A stretch of 64,000 nucleotides of DNA from positions 427,501 to 491,500 of the forward strand of contig NZ_CP090975.1 in assembly GCF_021513215.1 (NCBI RefSeq). The letters are read 5' to 3'. The notes beneath the pieces were generated by a model, which had not been told where the DNA came from, did not search any database, and saw only the letters and a list, made by a program, of their open reading frames with translations. Positions 44,241 through 54,390 of this stretch are shown here, piece after piece. The position numbers and the translations under genes were made by a program. This DNA is from Suttonella sp. R2A3 (GTDB lineage: Bacteria > Pseudomonadota > Gammaproteobacteria > Cardiobacteriales > Cardiobacteriaceae). Within the stretch, counting starts at the first letter, position 1. Each line of letters begins with the position of its first letter.

Positions 44241-46208
44241 TCAAGATTCGTGATGGTTGAAAAAGCGCTCTACAATAGCAAATTGCTTGGTGCGTGTCAT
44301 GCGCGGCAAGCTATCGAGAAAGATTTTGCCATACCCTTTGCTGGTCAAACGCGGATCAGCGATCACCATCACCCCATAATCGTGCTGGTCACGAATCAAG
44401 CGGCCTACCCCTTGCTTGAGCGAGATCACCGCCTGCGGCAACACATCGTGCATAAACGGCGACAAGCCTTTATCTTTAAGCATTTGCTGACGCGCTTTAC
44501 TGATCGGATCATTCGGTGCCGCAAACGGCAATTTATCAATCACCACCACAACCAACGCATCGCCTCGCACATCAACGCCTTCCCAAAAGCTCGATGTACC
44601 GAGTAATACCGCACGTTTGTGTTGGCGGAAGTCTTCCAGTAATTGCCCTTTTGGCGCCTTACCTTGAACCAATAAATGAAAATCGTGGCTAAAGAGATAA
44701 CGTTCGGCAGCATACAGTGCGCGGTAACTGGTGAACAGTAAAAATGCACGGCCACCACTACGCTCAATCACCGGCAATACAGCATCTAACACAGCTTCGG
44801 TGTAATTCGGGTTATTGGGGTCGGGCAAATCACTGGGATGATAGAGCAGCGACTGCTTACGATAATCAAAGGGACTATCGAGTAATAGCGTTTGCACATC
44901 ATTCGGCAGGCCCATTTCGCGAATAAAATGACTAAAATCGCCACCGACGGCAAGTGTTGCCGATAAAAATATCCAGCTCGCCTCGCTCTGGCGAACCCAG
45001 CCAGCAAACCGACCAGCGGCATTAACCGGTGCCGCGCAGAGCATAAAGCCTTTATCGCTGGTATCAAGCCAACGCGCTTCCGGTGCCGCTTGTTGCGGCG
45101 CATCAGCATCACCTTCCGGCTCGCTTTGCACAGTTGGTTTCTTATGAATAAAATTGTGCAACGTAAGCAGCATGCTATCCACACGCTCGGCAACATTATT
45201 AAGCAACTTACCCCGCTCACGATGTTTAGCCAAAGCCCGTTCCACCTCACTAAGCGCAACCATGAGTGTATCAAGCGCCTGCCAGAATGGGGTCAAGGAC
45301 TGCAAATCCTGCATGTCAAAACGTGCTTCACCATGAGTACTCACGCTCAGTAACGCGTCTCTGCCCGCTTTACGCAACGCTTTGATCGCGTTACGTGCAT
45401 CAAGGGCATCAGGGGCTTCATCAATCAGCGCTGCCTCAGCGTCTTGACACAGTAACACCAATTGTCGATACGACAGGCGTTTGGCAAGAAATTGCACCGC
45501 AGTTGCCGGCAAATGGTGTGCTTCATCGATAATAAAGGCGTCGATATCGGGTAAGATTTCGGCAAAACCCTCGCTCTTTAACGCAAAATCCGCGAGCAAC
45601 AAGTGGTGATTGACCACCACCACATCAGCTTCTTTGGCTTTTTGACGCGCTTTTTGTAAAAAACATTCTTCAAAAAATGCACATTCTCTACCCAAGCAAT
45701 TATCTGCTGTGCTGGAGATCGCATCACGAATCAGCGCGTCTTCAGGAATCTCGCTTAGTCCGGCTAAATCACCATCCGTAGTTCGCGCTAAAAACTGGTT
45801 GATATGATTACGGTAAAACTTTTCTTCCGCGTTCGCTGGTGGAGATTGCTCAAGCTGCTCGTGGTGATGATGACAAAAATAATTACGCCGCCCTTTTAGC
45901 AGCGCTGTTTTACACGCCTTACGCAATACTTGACGCACCAGCGGTAAATCACGGGTATAGATTTGTTCTTGAAGATTTTTTGTGGCTGTTGAAACGAGAA
46001 CCTTTTGCGCACTCAACAAAGCTGGCAACAAGTAGGCAAAGGTTTTACCGATACCCGTGCCGGCTTCAGCGAGTAATAAGGTTTGTTCATCAAGGGCTTG
46101 ATCGATGGCTTCAGCGAGCGTTTTTTGCGATTCACGCAGCTGATACCCTTCTACAGCCTGGGCCAACGCTCCGTTATGTGCAAATAACGAAGCGGAGTGT
46201 TTACTCAA
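44241..46208 (-). CDS. yoaA: ATP-dependent DNA helicase, YoaA/DinG family
   Basis: XPD-like helicase of 655 residues. Walker A AEAGTGIGKTFAYLLPAL (about 44-61), four iron-sulfur-type cysteines around CKTALLKGRRNYFC to NCLGRECAFFEEC, the VVNHHLLLAD motif, DEAHHLP, and GVGRLIRDQHDYG near 600. It unwinds 5'-3' and aids replication repair; in E. coli YoaA works with HolC. tsaB follows after 1 base, an arrangement also found in E. coli. Confidence 0.94.
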   Translation of the reverse strand: MSKHSASLFAHNGALAQAVEGYQLRESQKTLAEAIDQALDEQTLLLAEAGTGIGKTFAYLLPALLSAQKVLVSTATKNLQEQIYTRDLPLVRQVLRKACKTALLKGRRNYFCHHHHEQLEQSPPANAEEKFYRNHINQFLARTTDGDLAGLSEIPEDALIRDAISSTADNCLGRECAFFEECFLQKARQKAKEADVVVVNHHLLLADFALKSEGFAEILPDIDAFIIDEAHHLPATAVQFLAKRLSYRQLVLLCQDAEAALIDEAPDALDARNAIKALRKAGRDALLSVSTHGEARFDMQDLQSLTPFWQALDTLMVALSEVERALAKHRERGKLLNNVAERVDSMLLTLHNFIHKKPTVQSEPEGDADAPQQAAPEARWLDTSDKGFMLCAAPVNAAGRFAGWVRQSEASWIFLSATLAVGGDFSHFIREMGLPNDVQTLLLDSPFDYRKQSLLYHPSDLPDPNNPNYTEAVLDAVLPVIERSGGRAFLLFTSYRALYAAERYLFSHDFHLLVQGKAPKGQLLEDFRQHKRAVLLGTSSFWEGVDVRGDALVVVVIDKLPFAAPNDPISKARQQMLKDKGLSPFMHDVLPQAVISLKQGVGRLIRDQHDYGVMVIADPRLTSKGYGKIFLDSLPRMTRTKQFAIVERFFNHHES

Positions 46209-46222
46209 AGTGGTTGAGCAAT

Positions 46223-47143
46223 TTACAGTGACGCAGCTTTTTCTGCTGCTGTAATCGCCCCTTGGTTATCGCCTAATGATTTGCGTGCATTGGCAATCAA
46301 TGCCCACGTTTTCTTCATTGTGCTATTACCACCACCGACTTGCACCGCGCGGCTAGCAAAGGATTCAGCCTCGCGATAGCGTTTTTGGTGATAGCGGATG
46401 TTGGCGATGTCATACAGGATCTTCGCGTTCTGCGGTTCAATACGCTGCGCATTTTCTAAATACGCTGCCGCGCCATCGTAATCGCCTTTACCTAAGGAAG
46501 CAGACGCCTTTTTCAACAGCGTTGATACAGCATCTTCCTCAGCTGGTGGTTGTTGCGGCTCTGAAGGTTGGGTCACGCTGGCAACTTGTTCATTACTTCC
46601 CTGAGGCTTATTCTCTGCTGGCGTCTGATTGCTTGACGGCTCTTGAGGCTTATTCTCTGCGGTCTCAGGTTTTGGCTCACTTGGCTTGGGTCCAGTTGAT
46701 TCATTAGCCATTTGTGGGCGAACAGCCTGTGGTCGATTTTCTTGAGGTTTTTCCGCTTCAGCTTGCGCTGTTTGTGTATTTTGTTCTAATCCATTTTTGC
46801 CAGGCGTCACAGACCAGCCATCATCATTATTCGCCGTTTGGTTGTTTTGTACTGGCTGGTACGGTGAAATATTCTGTTGTGGGACTAATGGCGTATTTTG
46901 CGCATTTACCGGCTGAGTAAACGATTGTGCGCTAGCAGTATTGGCTTGTTGGGTCGTATTAGCGACTTGTCCACGATAACCGCCAGTCGGTTCGGCAGGC
47001 GTATTTTGTGGTTGTAGCATTTGCTGTTGCCCAACCGATGTATTTAAACTAACGATTGGTGCGACTGAGTCGCCATACATCATTGAGCTACAACCGCTCA
47101 ATACCAAGGCTGCCGCAATCGCGCTAAGACTAAATTTATTCAT
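46223..47143 (-). CDS. TPR lipoprotein beside PBP1B, LpoP-like candidate
   Basis: Predicted lipoprotein of 306 residues. The signal MNKFSLSAIAAALVLSGC ends in the lipobox LSGC (Cys about 18). A long Gln/Asn/Pro/Glu-rich disordered linker (about 40-205) leads to two or three TPR-like repeats (about 212-300: KGDYDGAAAYLENAQRIEPQNAK and KRYREAESFASRAVQVG). A lipoprotein with a long linker and TPR domain next to mrcB matches LpoP, the PBP1B activator of Pseudomonas and Acinetobacter. This role is inferred. ATG 47143 chosen because it begins the signal peptide. Confidence 0.75.
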   Translation of the reverse strand: MNKFSLSAIAAALVLSGCSSMMYGDSVAPIVSLNTSVGQQQMLQPQNTPAEPTGGYRGQVANTTQQANTASAQSFTQPVNAQNTPLVPQQNISPYQPVQNNQTANNDDGWSVTPGKNGLEQNTQTAQAEAEKPQENRPQAVRPQMANESTGPKPSEPKPETAENKPQEPSSNQTPAENKPQGSNEQVASVTQPSEPQQPPAEEDAVSTLLKKASASLGKGDYDGAAAYLENAQRIEPQNAKILYDIANIRYHQKRYREAESFASRAVQVGGGNSTMKKTWALIANARKSLGDNQGAITAAEKAASL

Positions 47144-47194
47144 TAACCCACTCCACATTGAATACACTTGTTCGTTATTTTACCGGTATTCTCT

Positions 47195-49588
47195 CTAATT
47201 ACCAAACCAACCTGAAGTATTTCCCGACGGATTGGTATTTGTATTCCCTGGTGTTTGGAACATTGGATTCGTCTGCATCTGATAATAAGGCGACGCACCA
47301 CCGCTTTCAGGCTCAGTGATCTCGGGGTTTAACCTCACACAGCTGGTGTAATCCTGCGGCTGTGATCCGGCAATAAACGGTAAAGTTATCAAACGATCAC
47401 CGGTACATCCACGCCCTGCCCGCAACCCGGTTTGTGGATCGATATCATACTCGACAATCCCGCCAGGTTTCGCCACATTCAAGGGTTTTAACGGCATGTT
47501 TTTCATCACGTCCATCCACACCCGCAGCGCGCCGCTGCTGCCGCTAAGTTTAGTAGGTTTGTTTTGATCGTTACCTACCCAAACCACGCTCAATACATTC
47601 CCGCTATAACCGGCAAACCAGCTATCGCGATAGTTATCCGTGGTACCAGTTTTCCCGGCAATATTCAACGAAGGATCGATTTTACTACTCATCGAACGTG
47701 CGGTACCGCGACGCGGAATTTCTTGCATCGCTTTGGTGATCAAGTAATGCGGGCCCGGCTCAATCGCTTTGGTGTTTGATAAAGGAAAGCGCTGAATGAC
47801 TTCCCCGTCTTGGCTGGTAATTTCACGAATCGCGCGCAGCGGTGTGTAATAGCCACCATTGGCCAAGGTTTCATACATTTGCGCGATTTCCATCGGTGTA
47901 AAATGAACTGTGCCAAGCGACACAGACGGATAGGTTGGGATGTCATCACGCCCACCCAAGCGTTTCATGGTGCTGACCACATCGCTAATCCCTAAATTAA
48001 GCGCAATACGGGCGGTCGGGATATTATACGATTTGACCAAGCCATCGATCAGCATCACTTGGCCATGGTTTCTTTTGCTGTAGTTTTTCGGCGACCATAC
48101 CGTACCATTCCCCATATCGTAGTTCAGCGGACTATCATCGATCATGCTCGCTAACGAGTAGAGCTGTGGCCATTCCAAGGCGCTCAAATAAACCATCGGT
48201 TTGACCAATGAACCCGCTTGACGTTTCGCCGACAAGGCGCGGTTAAAGCCCAAATCGCCTGGCGTTCGTGAACCCACCAAAGCATTAATCTCACCATTGG
48301 TGCTATTGACCACCACTGCCGCACTCTGTAAGAATTCGCTCTTAAGCCCTTCACGTTGCTCTAATACCGGCAAGCCGCTGCTGATCGCTTCCTGGGTGTC
48401 TTCCTGCATCAGCGGATCAAGAGTAGTGAAAATATTTAATCCCTCACGGGTTAAATCTTCCTGGCTGTAATATTGCGCCAACTGCTTGCTCACCATATTA
48501 ACAAACGCTGGATAGAGCACACGATCGGTGGTTTGTTTCGCATCAACCACATCCAGCGGTAGAGATTTGGCGAGTTCTAAGTCTTTGTCGCTAATGAGCT
48601 CTCGCTCGAACATCACATCGAGCACAAGATTACGCCGCTCCAGGGCATATTCTGAATGGCGGTGCGGGTTTGCATCACCTGGCTCACGCACTAATGCAAG
48701 CAACATCGCGACTTCATGTAAATTTAGCTCTTTGAGCTTTTTATCAAAAAAGAATTCACTCGCCAAACCAAAGCCATGAATGGCGCGCTGCCCATCCTGA
48801 CCTAAATAAATTTCATTCAAATACCCTTCAAGGATATCTTGTTTACTGGCATGGGTTTCGAGCGCTATCGCCATCAGCATTTCTTTGATTTTCCGCGACA
48901 ACGTCGGTTCATTGGTCAAATAATGGTTTTTAACAAATTGCTGGGTCAGCGTACTCGCGCCTTGAAAGCCGGTTTGTTTAATAAAAGTGACATAAATCGA
49001 GCGCATGATCCCTTTCGGATCAATCCCCGGATGCTGCCAGAAATAGCGGTCTTCTAGCGCAATCAACCCATCGATGAGTACCGGTGGCGCATCATCAAGA
49101 TCGACTAAAATACGGTCTTCACGGTGCTTCGGATAAATATTAGCAATCCGCAGCGGATTAAGCTTTTCCAGCACTTCCGGTTCTAAAGTGGTTAAATTGG
49201 TGATCTTGGTAACTTTGCCATTAGCAAAGGATACTTCAATCTTACGCGGCGGCTTCGCACCATCCCAAAAAACAAATGGGATCGCGTAATAAGTGACCGT
49301 ATTCTCGCCCACACTATAGGTATTTTGCACAACCGGATTATCCGTTTTGTGATAACCCAGTATCTCAAGCTCACGCACCAGGCGTTCAGCGCTAATCTCA
49401 GCGCCTTGATAAAGCTCCATCGGCCGAGCATACACTTTCGCCGGCATCGACCACAGCGCACCACCGAGATCTTCATCAGAAAGACCGTATTTTTGATCAA
49501 GATGGATCCCATAACCCACAGCGACCACAAGGCCTAAGATAAATAAGGCAACTAAAAAATAAAATGTATTACGGATGAGCTTTAACAA
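47195..49588 (-). CDS. mrcB: Penicillin-binding protein 1B
   Basis: Class A PBP of 797 residues. Membrane anchor (about 5-28), UB2H-like domain (about 60-140), glycosyltransferase with EDRYFWQHPGIDPKG, transpeptidase with SLVK in RQAGSLVKPM, SYN in VKSYNIPTAR, and KTGTTDNYRDSW; an Asn/Gly-rich tail ends it. I choose TTG at 49588 because AAAGGA lies seven bases before; the frame opens 24 bases earlier inside thyA. The TPR lipoprotein gene follows after 51 bases. Intact bifunctional cell-wall synthase. Confidence 0.95.
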   Translation of the reverse strand: MLKLIRNTFYFLVALFILGLVVAVGYGIHLDQKYGLSDEDLGGALWSMPAKVYARPMELYQGAEISAERLVRELEILGYHKTDNPVVQNTYSVGENTVTYYAIPFVFWDGAKPPRKIEVSFANGKVTKITNLTTLEPEVLEKLNPLRIANIYPKHREDRILVDLDDAPPVLIDGLIALEDRYFWQHPGIDPKGIMRSIYVTFIKQTGFQGASTLTQQFVKNHYLTNEPTLSRKIKEMLMAIALETHASKQDILEGYLNEIYLGQDGQRAIHGFGLASEFFFDKKLKELNLHEVAMLLALVREPGDANPHRHSEYALERRNLVLDVMFERELISDKDLELAKSLPLDVVDAKQTTDRVLYPAFVNMVSKQLAQYYSQEDLTREGLNIFTTLDPLMQEDTQEAISSGLPVLEQREGLKSEFLQSAAVVVNSTNGEINALVGSRTPGDLGFNRALSAKRQAGSLVKPMVYLSALEWPQLYSLASMIDDSPLNYDMGNGTVWSPKNYSKRNHGQVMLIDGLVKSYNIPTARIALNLGISDVVSTMKRLGGRDDIPTYPSVSLGTVHFTPMEIAQMYETLANGGYYTPLRAIREITSQDGEVIQRFPLSNTKAIEPGPHYLITKAMQEIPRRGTARSMSSKIDPSLNIAGKTGTTDNYRDSWFAGYSGNVLSVVWVGNDQNKPTKLSGSSGALRVWMDVMKNMPLKPLNVAKPGGIVEYDIDPQTGLRAGRGCTGDRLITLPFIAGSQPQDYTSCVRLNPEITEPESGGASPYYQMQTNPMFQTPGNTNTNPSGNTSGWFGN

Positions 49589-49601
49589 GAGTCTGTCCTT
49601 T

Positions 49602-50378
49602 CTATACAGCAACCGGCGCTGAAATCACCGGATGATGTTGGTAATTAATGAGTTCGATGTCTTCGTAGCGGTATTGATCGATCGCCGGCGCCTTATTGAG
49701 GCGTAACTGTGGCAATGGCTTAGGATCGCGCGCCAGCTGGGTATGTGCTTGCTCAAAATGGTTGTGATAAAGGTGCACATCACCCCCACTCCAAATAAAC
49801 TCACCGACGCCTAAACCGGTTTGTTGCGCCATCATCATCGTGAGTAGCGCATAACTGGCAATATTAAACGGTACGCCCAAGAAAATATCAGCCGAGCGCT
49901 GATAAAGCTGACAAGACAGGCGTGAATCAGCCACATAAAATTGAAACAACGCATGGCACGGCATCAACGCCATATTCTCCAGCTCGCCAACGTTCCACGC
50001 GCTGACAATCATTCGTCTGGAATCGGGGTTAGTTTTAATCTGCTCTAGCACCAATTTAATTTGATCGTGGCCGTCCCAATCACGCCACTGTTTGCCATAG
50101 ATCGGCCCTAAATTACCTTGCTCATCGGCCCATTCATCCCAAATCCGCACACCATGCTCTTTGAGATAGGCAATATTGGTCTCGCCACGCAAAAACCACA
50201 ATAATTCATAAACAATCGATTTCAGATGAACTTTTTTTGTCGTGACCAACGGAAAACCCGCGTTTAAATCAAAACGCAGCTGACGTGCAAAAAGTGAACG
50301 CGTACCAGTACCAGTGCGATCATCCTTATCCACACCGTGATCGATAATTTCCTGGACTAAATCAAGATAATTTTTCAT
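49602..50378 (-). CDS. thyA: Thymidylate synthase
   Basis: Homodimeric ThyA of 258 residues (264 in E. coli). Catalytic Cys in [32 protein letters not shown] near 18-36, the YGKQWRDW segment and HNHFEQA are all conserved. It methylates dUMP with methylene-tetrahydrofolate. The ATG at 50378 (MKNYLDLVQ) overlaps the end of lgt by 17 bases, the lgt-thyA order seen in many Gammaproteobacteria. Confidence 0.97.
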   Translation of the reverse strand: MKNYLDLVQEIIDHGVDKDDRTGTGTRSLFARQLRFDLNAGFPLVTTKKVHLKSIVYELLWFLRGETNIAYLKEHGVRIWDEWADEQGNLGPIYGKQWRDWDGHDQIKLVLEQIKTNPDSRRMIVSAWNVGELENMALMPCHALFQFYVADSRLSCQLYQRSADIFLGVPFNIASYALLTMMMAQQTGLGVGEFIWSGGDVHLYHNHFEQAHTQLARDPKPLPQLRLNKAPAIDQYRYEDIELINYQHHPVISAPVAV

Positions 50379-51150
50379 GAGTGACGGGCCGCCATAATAA
50401 ATACAAACCAAATAATATCATCGGCAAAGACAAAATTTGCCCCATGGTTAACCAATCCCAGGCCAAATACGACAAGTGTGCATCTGGTTCACGAACAAAT
50501 TCAATCAATGCACGGAACAGGCCATAGCCGAACAGAAAGCCCCCTGATACTCGACCTAATGCCCGTGGTTTGGCTGAGTACAACCAAAGCACGACAAATA
50601 ATACCAATCCTTCTAAAGCTGCTTCATAGAGCTGCGAGGGATGGCGCGGGTACGGCCCACCGGTCGGAAACACCATCGCCCATGGCACATCGCTGATTTT
50701 GCCCCACAATTCGCCATTAATAAAGTTACCAATCCGGCCAAAAAATAAACCGGCCGGAATCAGTGGCGCTAAGAAATCAGTGACTTGGAAAAAGTGCATT
50801 TTTTGTTTGCGCGCAAACAACCAGCACGCAAAAATCACTCCAAGTAAACCGCCATGAAACGACATCCCGCCCTGCCAGATTTTTAACGGATAAAGCCAGT
50901 CTTGCTGCCAGTATTCTAAACCATAAAACAACACATAGCCGAGTCGACCGCCAAGAATAACGCCAAAGGCTAAATAATTGGTGACCAATTTATCAGCGGT
51001 TTCTTCGGTCCATAATGGCTGTTGTTTGGCGCGATATTTAGCGAGCACAATCGCGAGCACAAACGCAATCACATACATCATTCCGTACCAGGTTGGCTTG
51101 ATCGGGCCGAGTTCAAAAATATAGGGGTTAATATCAGGATGATAAAGCAT
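50362..51150 (-). CDS. lgt: Prolipoprotein diacylglyceryl transferase
   Basis: Seven-helix inner-membrane enzyme of 262 residues. The signature [14 protein letters not shown] (about 136-149), preceded by [13 protein letters not shown] (about 90-102) with the catalytic His, is present. It adds diacylglycerol to the lipobox cysteine, the first step for the lipoproteins of this window. Overlaps thyA by 17 bases. Confidence 0.97.
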   Translation of the reverse strand: MLYHPDINPYIFELGPIKPTWYGMMYVIAFVLAIVLAKYRAKQQPLWTEETADKLVTNYLAFGVILGGRLGYVLFYGLEYWQQDWLYPLKIWQGGMSFHGGLLGVIFACWLFARKQKMHFFQVTDFLAPLIPAGLFFGRIGNFINGELWGKISDVPWAMVFPTGGPYPRHPSQLYEAALEGLVLFVVLWLYSAKPRALGRVSGGFLFGYGLFRALIEFVREPDAHLSYLAWDWLTMGQILSLPMILFGLYLLWRPVTHEKLS

Positions 51151-51166
51151 AGTGAATCAAGGAATG

Positions 51167-51189
51167 TAAAGGGGCGGTCAACCCGCCCC
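51167..51189 (-). terminator. Probable terminator after fbaB
   Basis: A 7-bp GC-only stem, GGGGCGG (51171-51177) with CCGCCCC (51183-51189), has a 5-base loop and TTTA after it on the minus strand. It lies between the fbaB stop and the lgt start. Short U-tract, so efficiency is uncertain. Confidence 0.6.
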
Positions 51190-51197
51190 GAATGTAT

Positions 51198-52256
51198 TTA
51201 AGCGATGGTGACTTGATCGTTGAGATAAACATCTTGTACGGCATTTAATAGCTCAATACCTTCATCAAGCGGCTTCTTAAAGCACTTACGCCCGAGAATC
51301 AACCCCATACCACCAGCACGTTTGTTAATCACCGCGGTGCGAACTGCTTCGGCCAAATCATCTTTGCCAGTAGCCGCGCCACCTGAGTTAATCAAACCAA
51401 AGCGACCCATATAACAGTTCACTAACTGATAACGGGTTAAATCAATTGGGTTGTCGGTGGTGAGTTCACTGTAAACGCGATCATCGGTCTGACCAAAGCC
51501 AATATCACGGAAACCGCCATTATTGGTCGCTTGCTTCTGTTTAACGATATCGGCACCAATGGTCACCGCTAAATGGTTCGCTTGGCCGGTTAAATCGGCA
51601 GAAGTATGATAATCCACGCCATCGTGTTTGAATGCTGAATTGCGTGTATACGCCCAAAGAACGGTGACCATACCGAGTTCATGCGCACGGGCAAACGCTT
51701 CACTGACTTCCATAATCTGACGACGCGATTCCTGCGCACCGAAATAAATGGTCGCGCCAACCGCAATCGCGCCCATATCAAAAGCTTGTTCAACGCTTGC
51801 GAACATGTTTTGATCGTGGATCGCTGGCAAACTCAATAATTCATTGTGGTTAAGCTTGACTAAAAATGGGATCTTGTGTGCGTATTTGCGCGACACACTG
51901 GCCAACACACCCGCAGTTGAGGCAACTGCGTTACAACCGCCTTCAATAGCGAGTTCAACGATGTTCTTTGGATCAAAATAGCGTGGGTTAGCAGCAAAAG
52001 AGGCGCTCGCAGAGTGTTCAACGCCCTGATCGACAGGGAGAATCGATAAATAGCCTGTACCGCCTAAACGTCCATGATCGAGCATTTGCTGGAATGAACG
52101 CTGCACCGCCGGAGAACGATCAGTCTCGCTAAAAACCCGGTCAATATAATCCCCGCCTGGCAGGTAAAGATCATTTTTATCGATGGTTTTACAGGTATGG
52201 TTTAGTAGCGTTTCAGCTTCATTGCCTAAATAGTCTTCAATACGCTTACTCATCAT
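51198..52256 (-). CDS. fbaB: Class I fructose-bisphosphate aldolase
   Basis: DhnA/FbaB-type aldolase of 352 residues (350 in E. coli). [12 protein letters not shown] near 70-81, [14 protein letters not shown] near 150, [15 protein letters not shown] near 185 and late Schiff-base region [15 protein letters not shown] (about 250-264) are visible, as is [18 protein letters not shown]. Glycolysis/gluconeogenesis. The upstream SH3-domain gene ends 13 bases before on the same strand. Confidence 0.95.
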   Translation of the reverse strand: MMSKRIEDYLGNEAETLLNHTCKTIDKNDLYLPGGDYIDRVFSETDRSPAVQRSFQQMLDHGRLGGTGYLSILPVDQGVEHSASASFAANPRYFDPKNIVELAIEGGCNAVASTAGVLASVSRKYAHKIPFLVKLNHNELLSLPAIHDQNMFASVEQAFDMGAIAVGATIYFGAQESRRQIMEVSEAFARAHELGMVTVLWAYTRNSAFKHDGVDYHTSADLTGQANHLAVTIGADIVKQKQATNNGGFRDIGFGQTDDRVYSELTTDNPIDLTRYQLVNCYMGRFGLINSGGAATGKDDLAEAVRTAVINKRAGGMGLILGRKCFKKPLDEGIELLNAVQDVYLNDQVTIA

Positions 52257-52269
52257 AAACTCCTTGAGG

Positions 52270-52959
52270 TTAGAAATCGTGGAAGGTGCGTCGGCGAGAT
52301 TGCGTATTGACCATAAAATGCAACAGCCAGAATAGCAGCATACCGCCTACAACCAACGCCCCACCAAACATTAATTGTTTGCTGTCCTGGGTGCTTTTTA
52401 AGCGCTCATTGCGCTGATTGAGTTGAATATTCTCTTGTTCCAAACGCACCAATTTACTTTGTAATTCGTTATTTAATTCATCAATTTGCACCACATTTTC
52501 TGAGGCCCGCTGCAGGCGCAATAAATCTTCTTTGGCTTTTTGTGCTTCACCTTGCGCCTGGGTTAATGCCTGACGTAATTGCTCAATTTTTTCTGTGCTA
52601 CCACTTTGGCTTGATTGCAGCGTACTCAATTCATTTTGTGCTTCATTCAGCGCACTTTGTGCTTGTTGCGCACGTGCCCGAAAACTCGGCGCATCCATAA
52701 TATAGCGTGCGCGCACCCAACCACGAATATCGTCAGTTTGAATCTCAGCAAATTCGCCATCAGGGCTTAGCTGCAAAACCTCAACCGCCTCACCAGCCAT
52801 TACCGTTCCTTTAAAGCCAGCATTGGCAGACGCTTCTTCATGAACCGCGGTGCGTAAATCATCACTAATCCAAGATTGCTCAGCCTCTTGGGCCAGTGCA
52901 CTACAGCCAACGAATAACGCCAGCAGACTTAAGCTTTTTATCGTCATTTTTTTCATCAT
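52270..52959 (-). CDS. SH3-domain membrane protein (TIGR04211/YgiM-like)
   Basis: Protein of 229 residues: signal peptide (cleavage after CSALAQ, about 24), bacterial SH3 domain (about 28-92, with GWVRARYI), a long coiled coil rich in Gln/Glu/Leu (about 95-200) and a C-terminal membrane helix (about 201-219). This is the YgiM/TIGR04211 layout, thought to bind cell wall in the periplasm. Its ATG overlaps the previous stop. Confidence 0.88.
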   Translation of the reverse strand: MMKKMTIKSLSLLALFVGCSALAQEAEQSWISDDLRTAVHEEASANAGFKGTVMAGEAVEVLQLSPDGEFAEIQTDDIRGWVRARYIMDAPSFRARAQQAQSALNEAQNELSTLQSSQSGSTEKIEQLRQALTQAQGEAQKAKEDLLRLQRASENVVQIDELNNELQSKLVRLEQENIQLNQRNERLKSTQDSKQLMFGGALVVGGMLLFWLLHFMVNTQSRRRTFHDF

Positions 52960-53651
52960 TTAATTATCAAATCTCGCCATAATTGAGCTTTCATACGCCC
53001 ATCAAGGATGCAGCGATAAGGGTGTGTGACGCATCTTACTGCAACTTGCCTGCCTTGCCAATCAATGCTTAATTGCCGTTGTGTATTTTTTCCAGCAAAA
53101 AACCAATGGTGCGCTAAGCCATCAATCACCCAAAGGGTGTTAATGCTTTCGGGCATCGACCACTGATCCGCAGCAATTGATTGCTTGGGTAATTGTTTAG
53201 CAGCTACAGGTTCTGTTAATGCACGAGCAAACCAACCTGCAGCCTGATAGTGCCCACAAGCGTTCAATGCTGCGTGCCAAAGCGCTGCTTCTGAATCGCT
53301 ACGCCAAAATGTCCAAGCGTTTTGATCGCCTTGATAAAGCGGTGGTAACAACCAAGCTTCTGGCGCGCCCGCTTCATGTAAGATGCTCATATCGCGGGTA
53401 AGCTGTAATAGCGGTGGGTGGCTCAGATGCGCAACCCACCAATCAAGCGCCAGCGGCTCACTTGTCTCAAGCGGTTGTTGCGGCGTTTGATCGTTGAAGC
53501 TTTTCAGCAGCGCATCCATACGATCCGTGGTTTCTTGTAAGTCGAACGCCAACGCACCAGCGCATACTGATCGTGGCAACCAGCGTTGATACCCTAGCAA
53601 TGCAAGGGTCATCCCCGCGCAGTCGCTTAACGGCTCAAGCCTATCAATCAT
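52956..53651 (-). CDS. Unrecognised protein downstream of pssA
   Basis: Protein of 231 residues, soluble, rich in Trp, Leu and Ala (WWVAHLSHPPLLQ, WTFWRSDSEAALWH, DGLAHHWFFAGK). No signal peptide or membrane helix is clear. I choose ATG 53651 because it overlaps the pssA stop by 8 bases; a longer frame opens inside pssA. No family recognised. Tight coupling to pssA and to the SH3 protein suggests an envelope-related job, which is inference. Confidence 0.65.
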   Translation of the reverse strand: MIDRLEPLSDCAGMTLALLGYQRWLPRSVCAGALAFDLQETTDRMDALLKSFNDQTPQQPLETSEPLALDWWVAHLSHPPLLQLTRDMSILHEAGAPEAWLLPPLYQGDQNAWTFWRSDSEAALWHAALNACGHYQAAGWFARALTEPVAAKQLPKQSIAADQWSMPESINTLWVIDGLAHHWFFAGKNTQRQLSIDWQGRQVAVRCVTHPYRCILDGRMKAQLWRDLIIK

Positions 53652-54390
53652 GGGCTTTCTTGCGTTGGCGGCGCCAGTAGCGCCAAACTGACCACAGTGG
53701 CCCATGCAGTGCATAAGCGCCAAAAATTAAAAACAGCATCAAAGGTGGTTCTAGAAAGATCAACGCGATGATTGCTGCTGGCACAAACGCGCGTGAAAAT
53801 GGAATGCGCCCTTCAAGCTTAAACGTTTTGAAGCTGTAATAGCTGATGTTCGCAACCATCGCCAAACCAACACACACCACAATAATCGCCGGCAGCAGCG
53901 CATATTGACTCATCGCAAAATCATAGCGTGCGCCCACCCACACAAAGCTCGTTACCACTGCCGCTGCAGCTGGACTCGGCAGACCAACAAAAAAAGCTTT
54001 ATCGACTTGCTCAACCTGAATATTAAATCGTGCCAATCGCAGCGCGGCACAAGCGGTATAAATAAACGCTGACATTGCGCCAAGCTTGGTCGGTAATAGT
54101 GGATCAGAGATCGAGCCATGTAACGCCCATTGGTAAATCAAGATCGAAGGCGCAACACCAAATGAAATCAGATCCGAGAGCGAATCGTATTGCACGCCAA
54201 AGTCCGATTCTGTTTTGGTCCAGCGCGCCACCCGTCCATCAAAGCCATCAAAAATCATTGCGACAAAAATCAACACTGCCGCATGATCAAACCTGCCATT
54301 AATCGCTGCTAAAATCGCATAAAATCCACAGAATAATGCAGCAGTGGTTACTGCATTAGGCAAAATATAGATCGTACGATAGCCTTTCAT
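53644..54390 (-). CDS. pssA: CDP-diacylglycerol-serine O-phosphatidyltransferase
   Basis: CDP-alcohol phosphatidyltransferase of 248 residues, integral membrane with seven or eight helices. The signature DGFDGRVARWTKTESDFGVQYDSLSD at about 48-73 has the form D-G-x2-A-R-x8-G-x3-D-x3-D. This is the membrane (type II) synthase, not the E. coli peripheral type. It makes phosphatidylserine, precursor of phosphatidylethanolamine. Overlaps pyrF by one base. Confidence 0.93.
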   Translation of the reverse strand: MKGYRTIYILPNAVTTAALFCGFYAILAAINGRFDHAAVLIFVAMIFDGFDGRVARWTKTESDFGVQYDSLSDLISFGVAPSILIYQWALHGSISDPLLPTKLGAMSAFIYTACAALRLARFNIQVEQVDKAFFVGLPSPAAAAVVTSFVWVGARYDFAMSQYALLPAIIVVCVGLAMVANISYYSFKTFKLEGRIPFSRAFVPAAIIALIFLEPPLMLFLIFGAYALHGPLWSVWRYWRRQRKKAHD

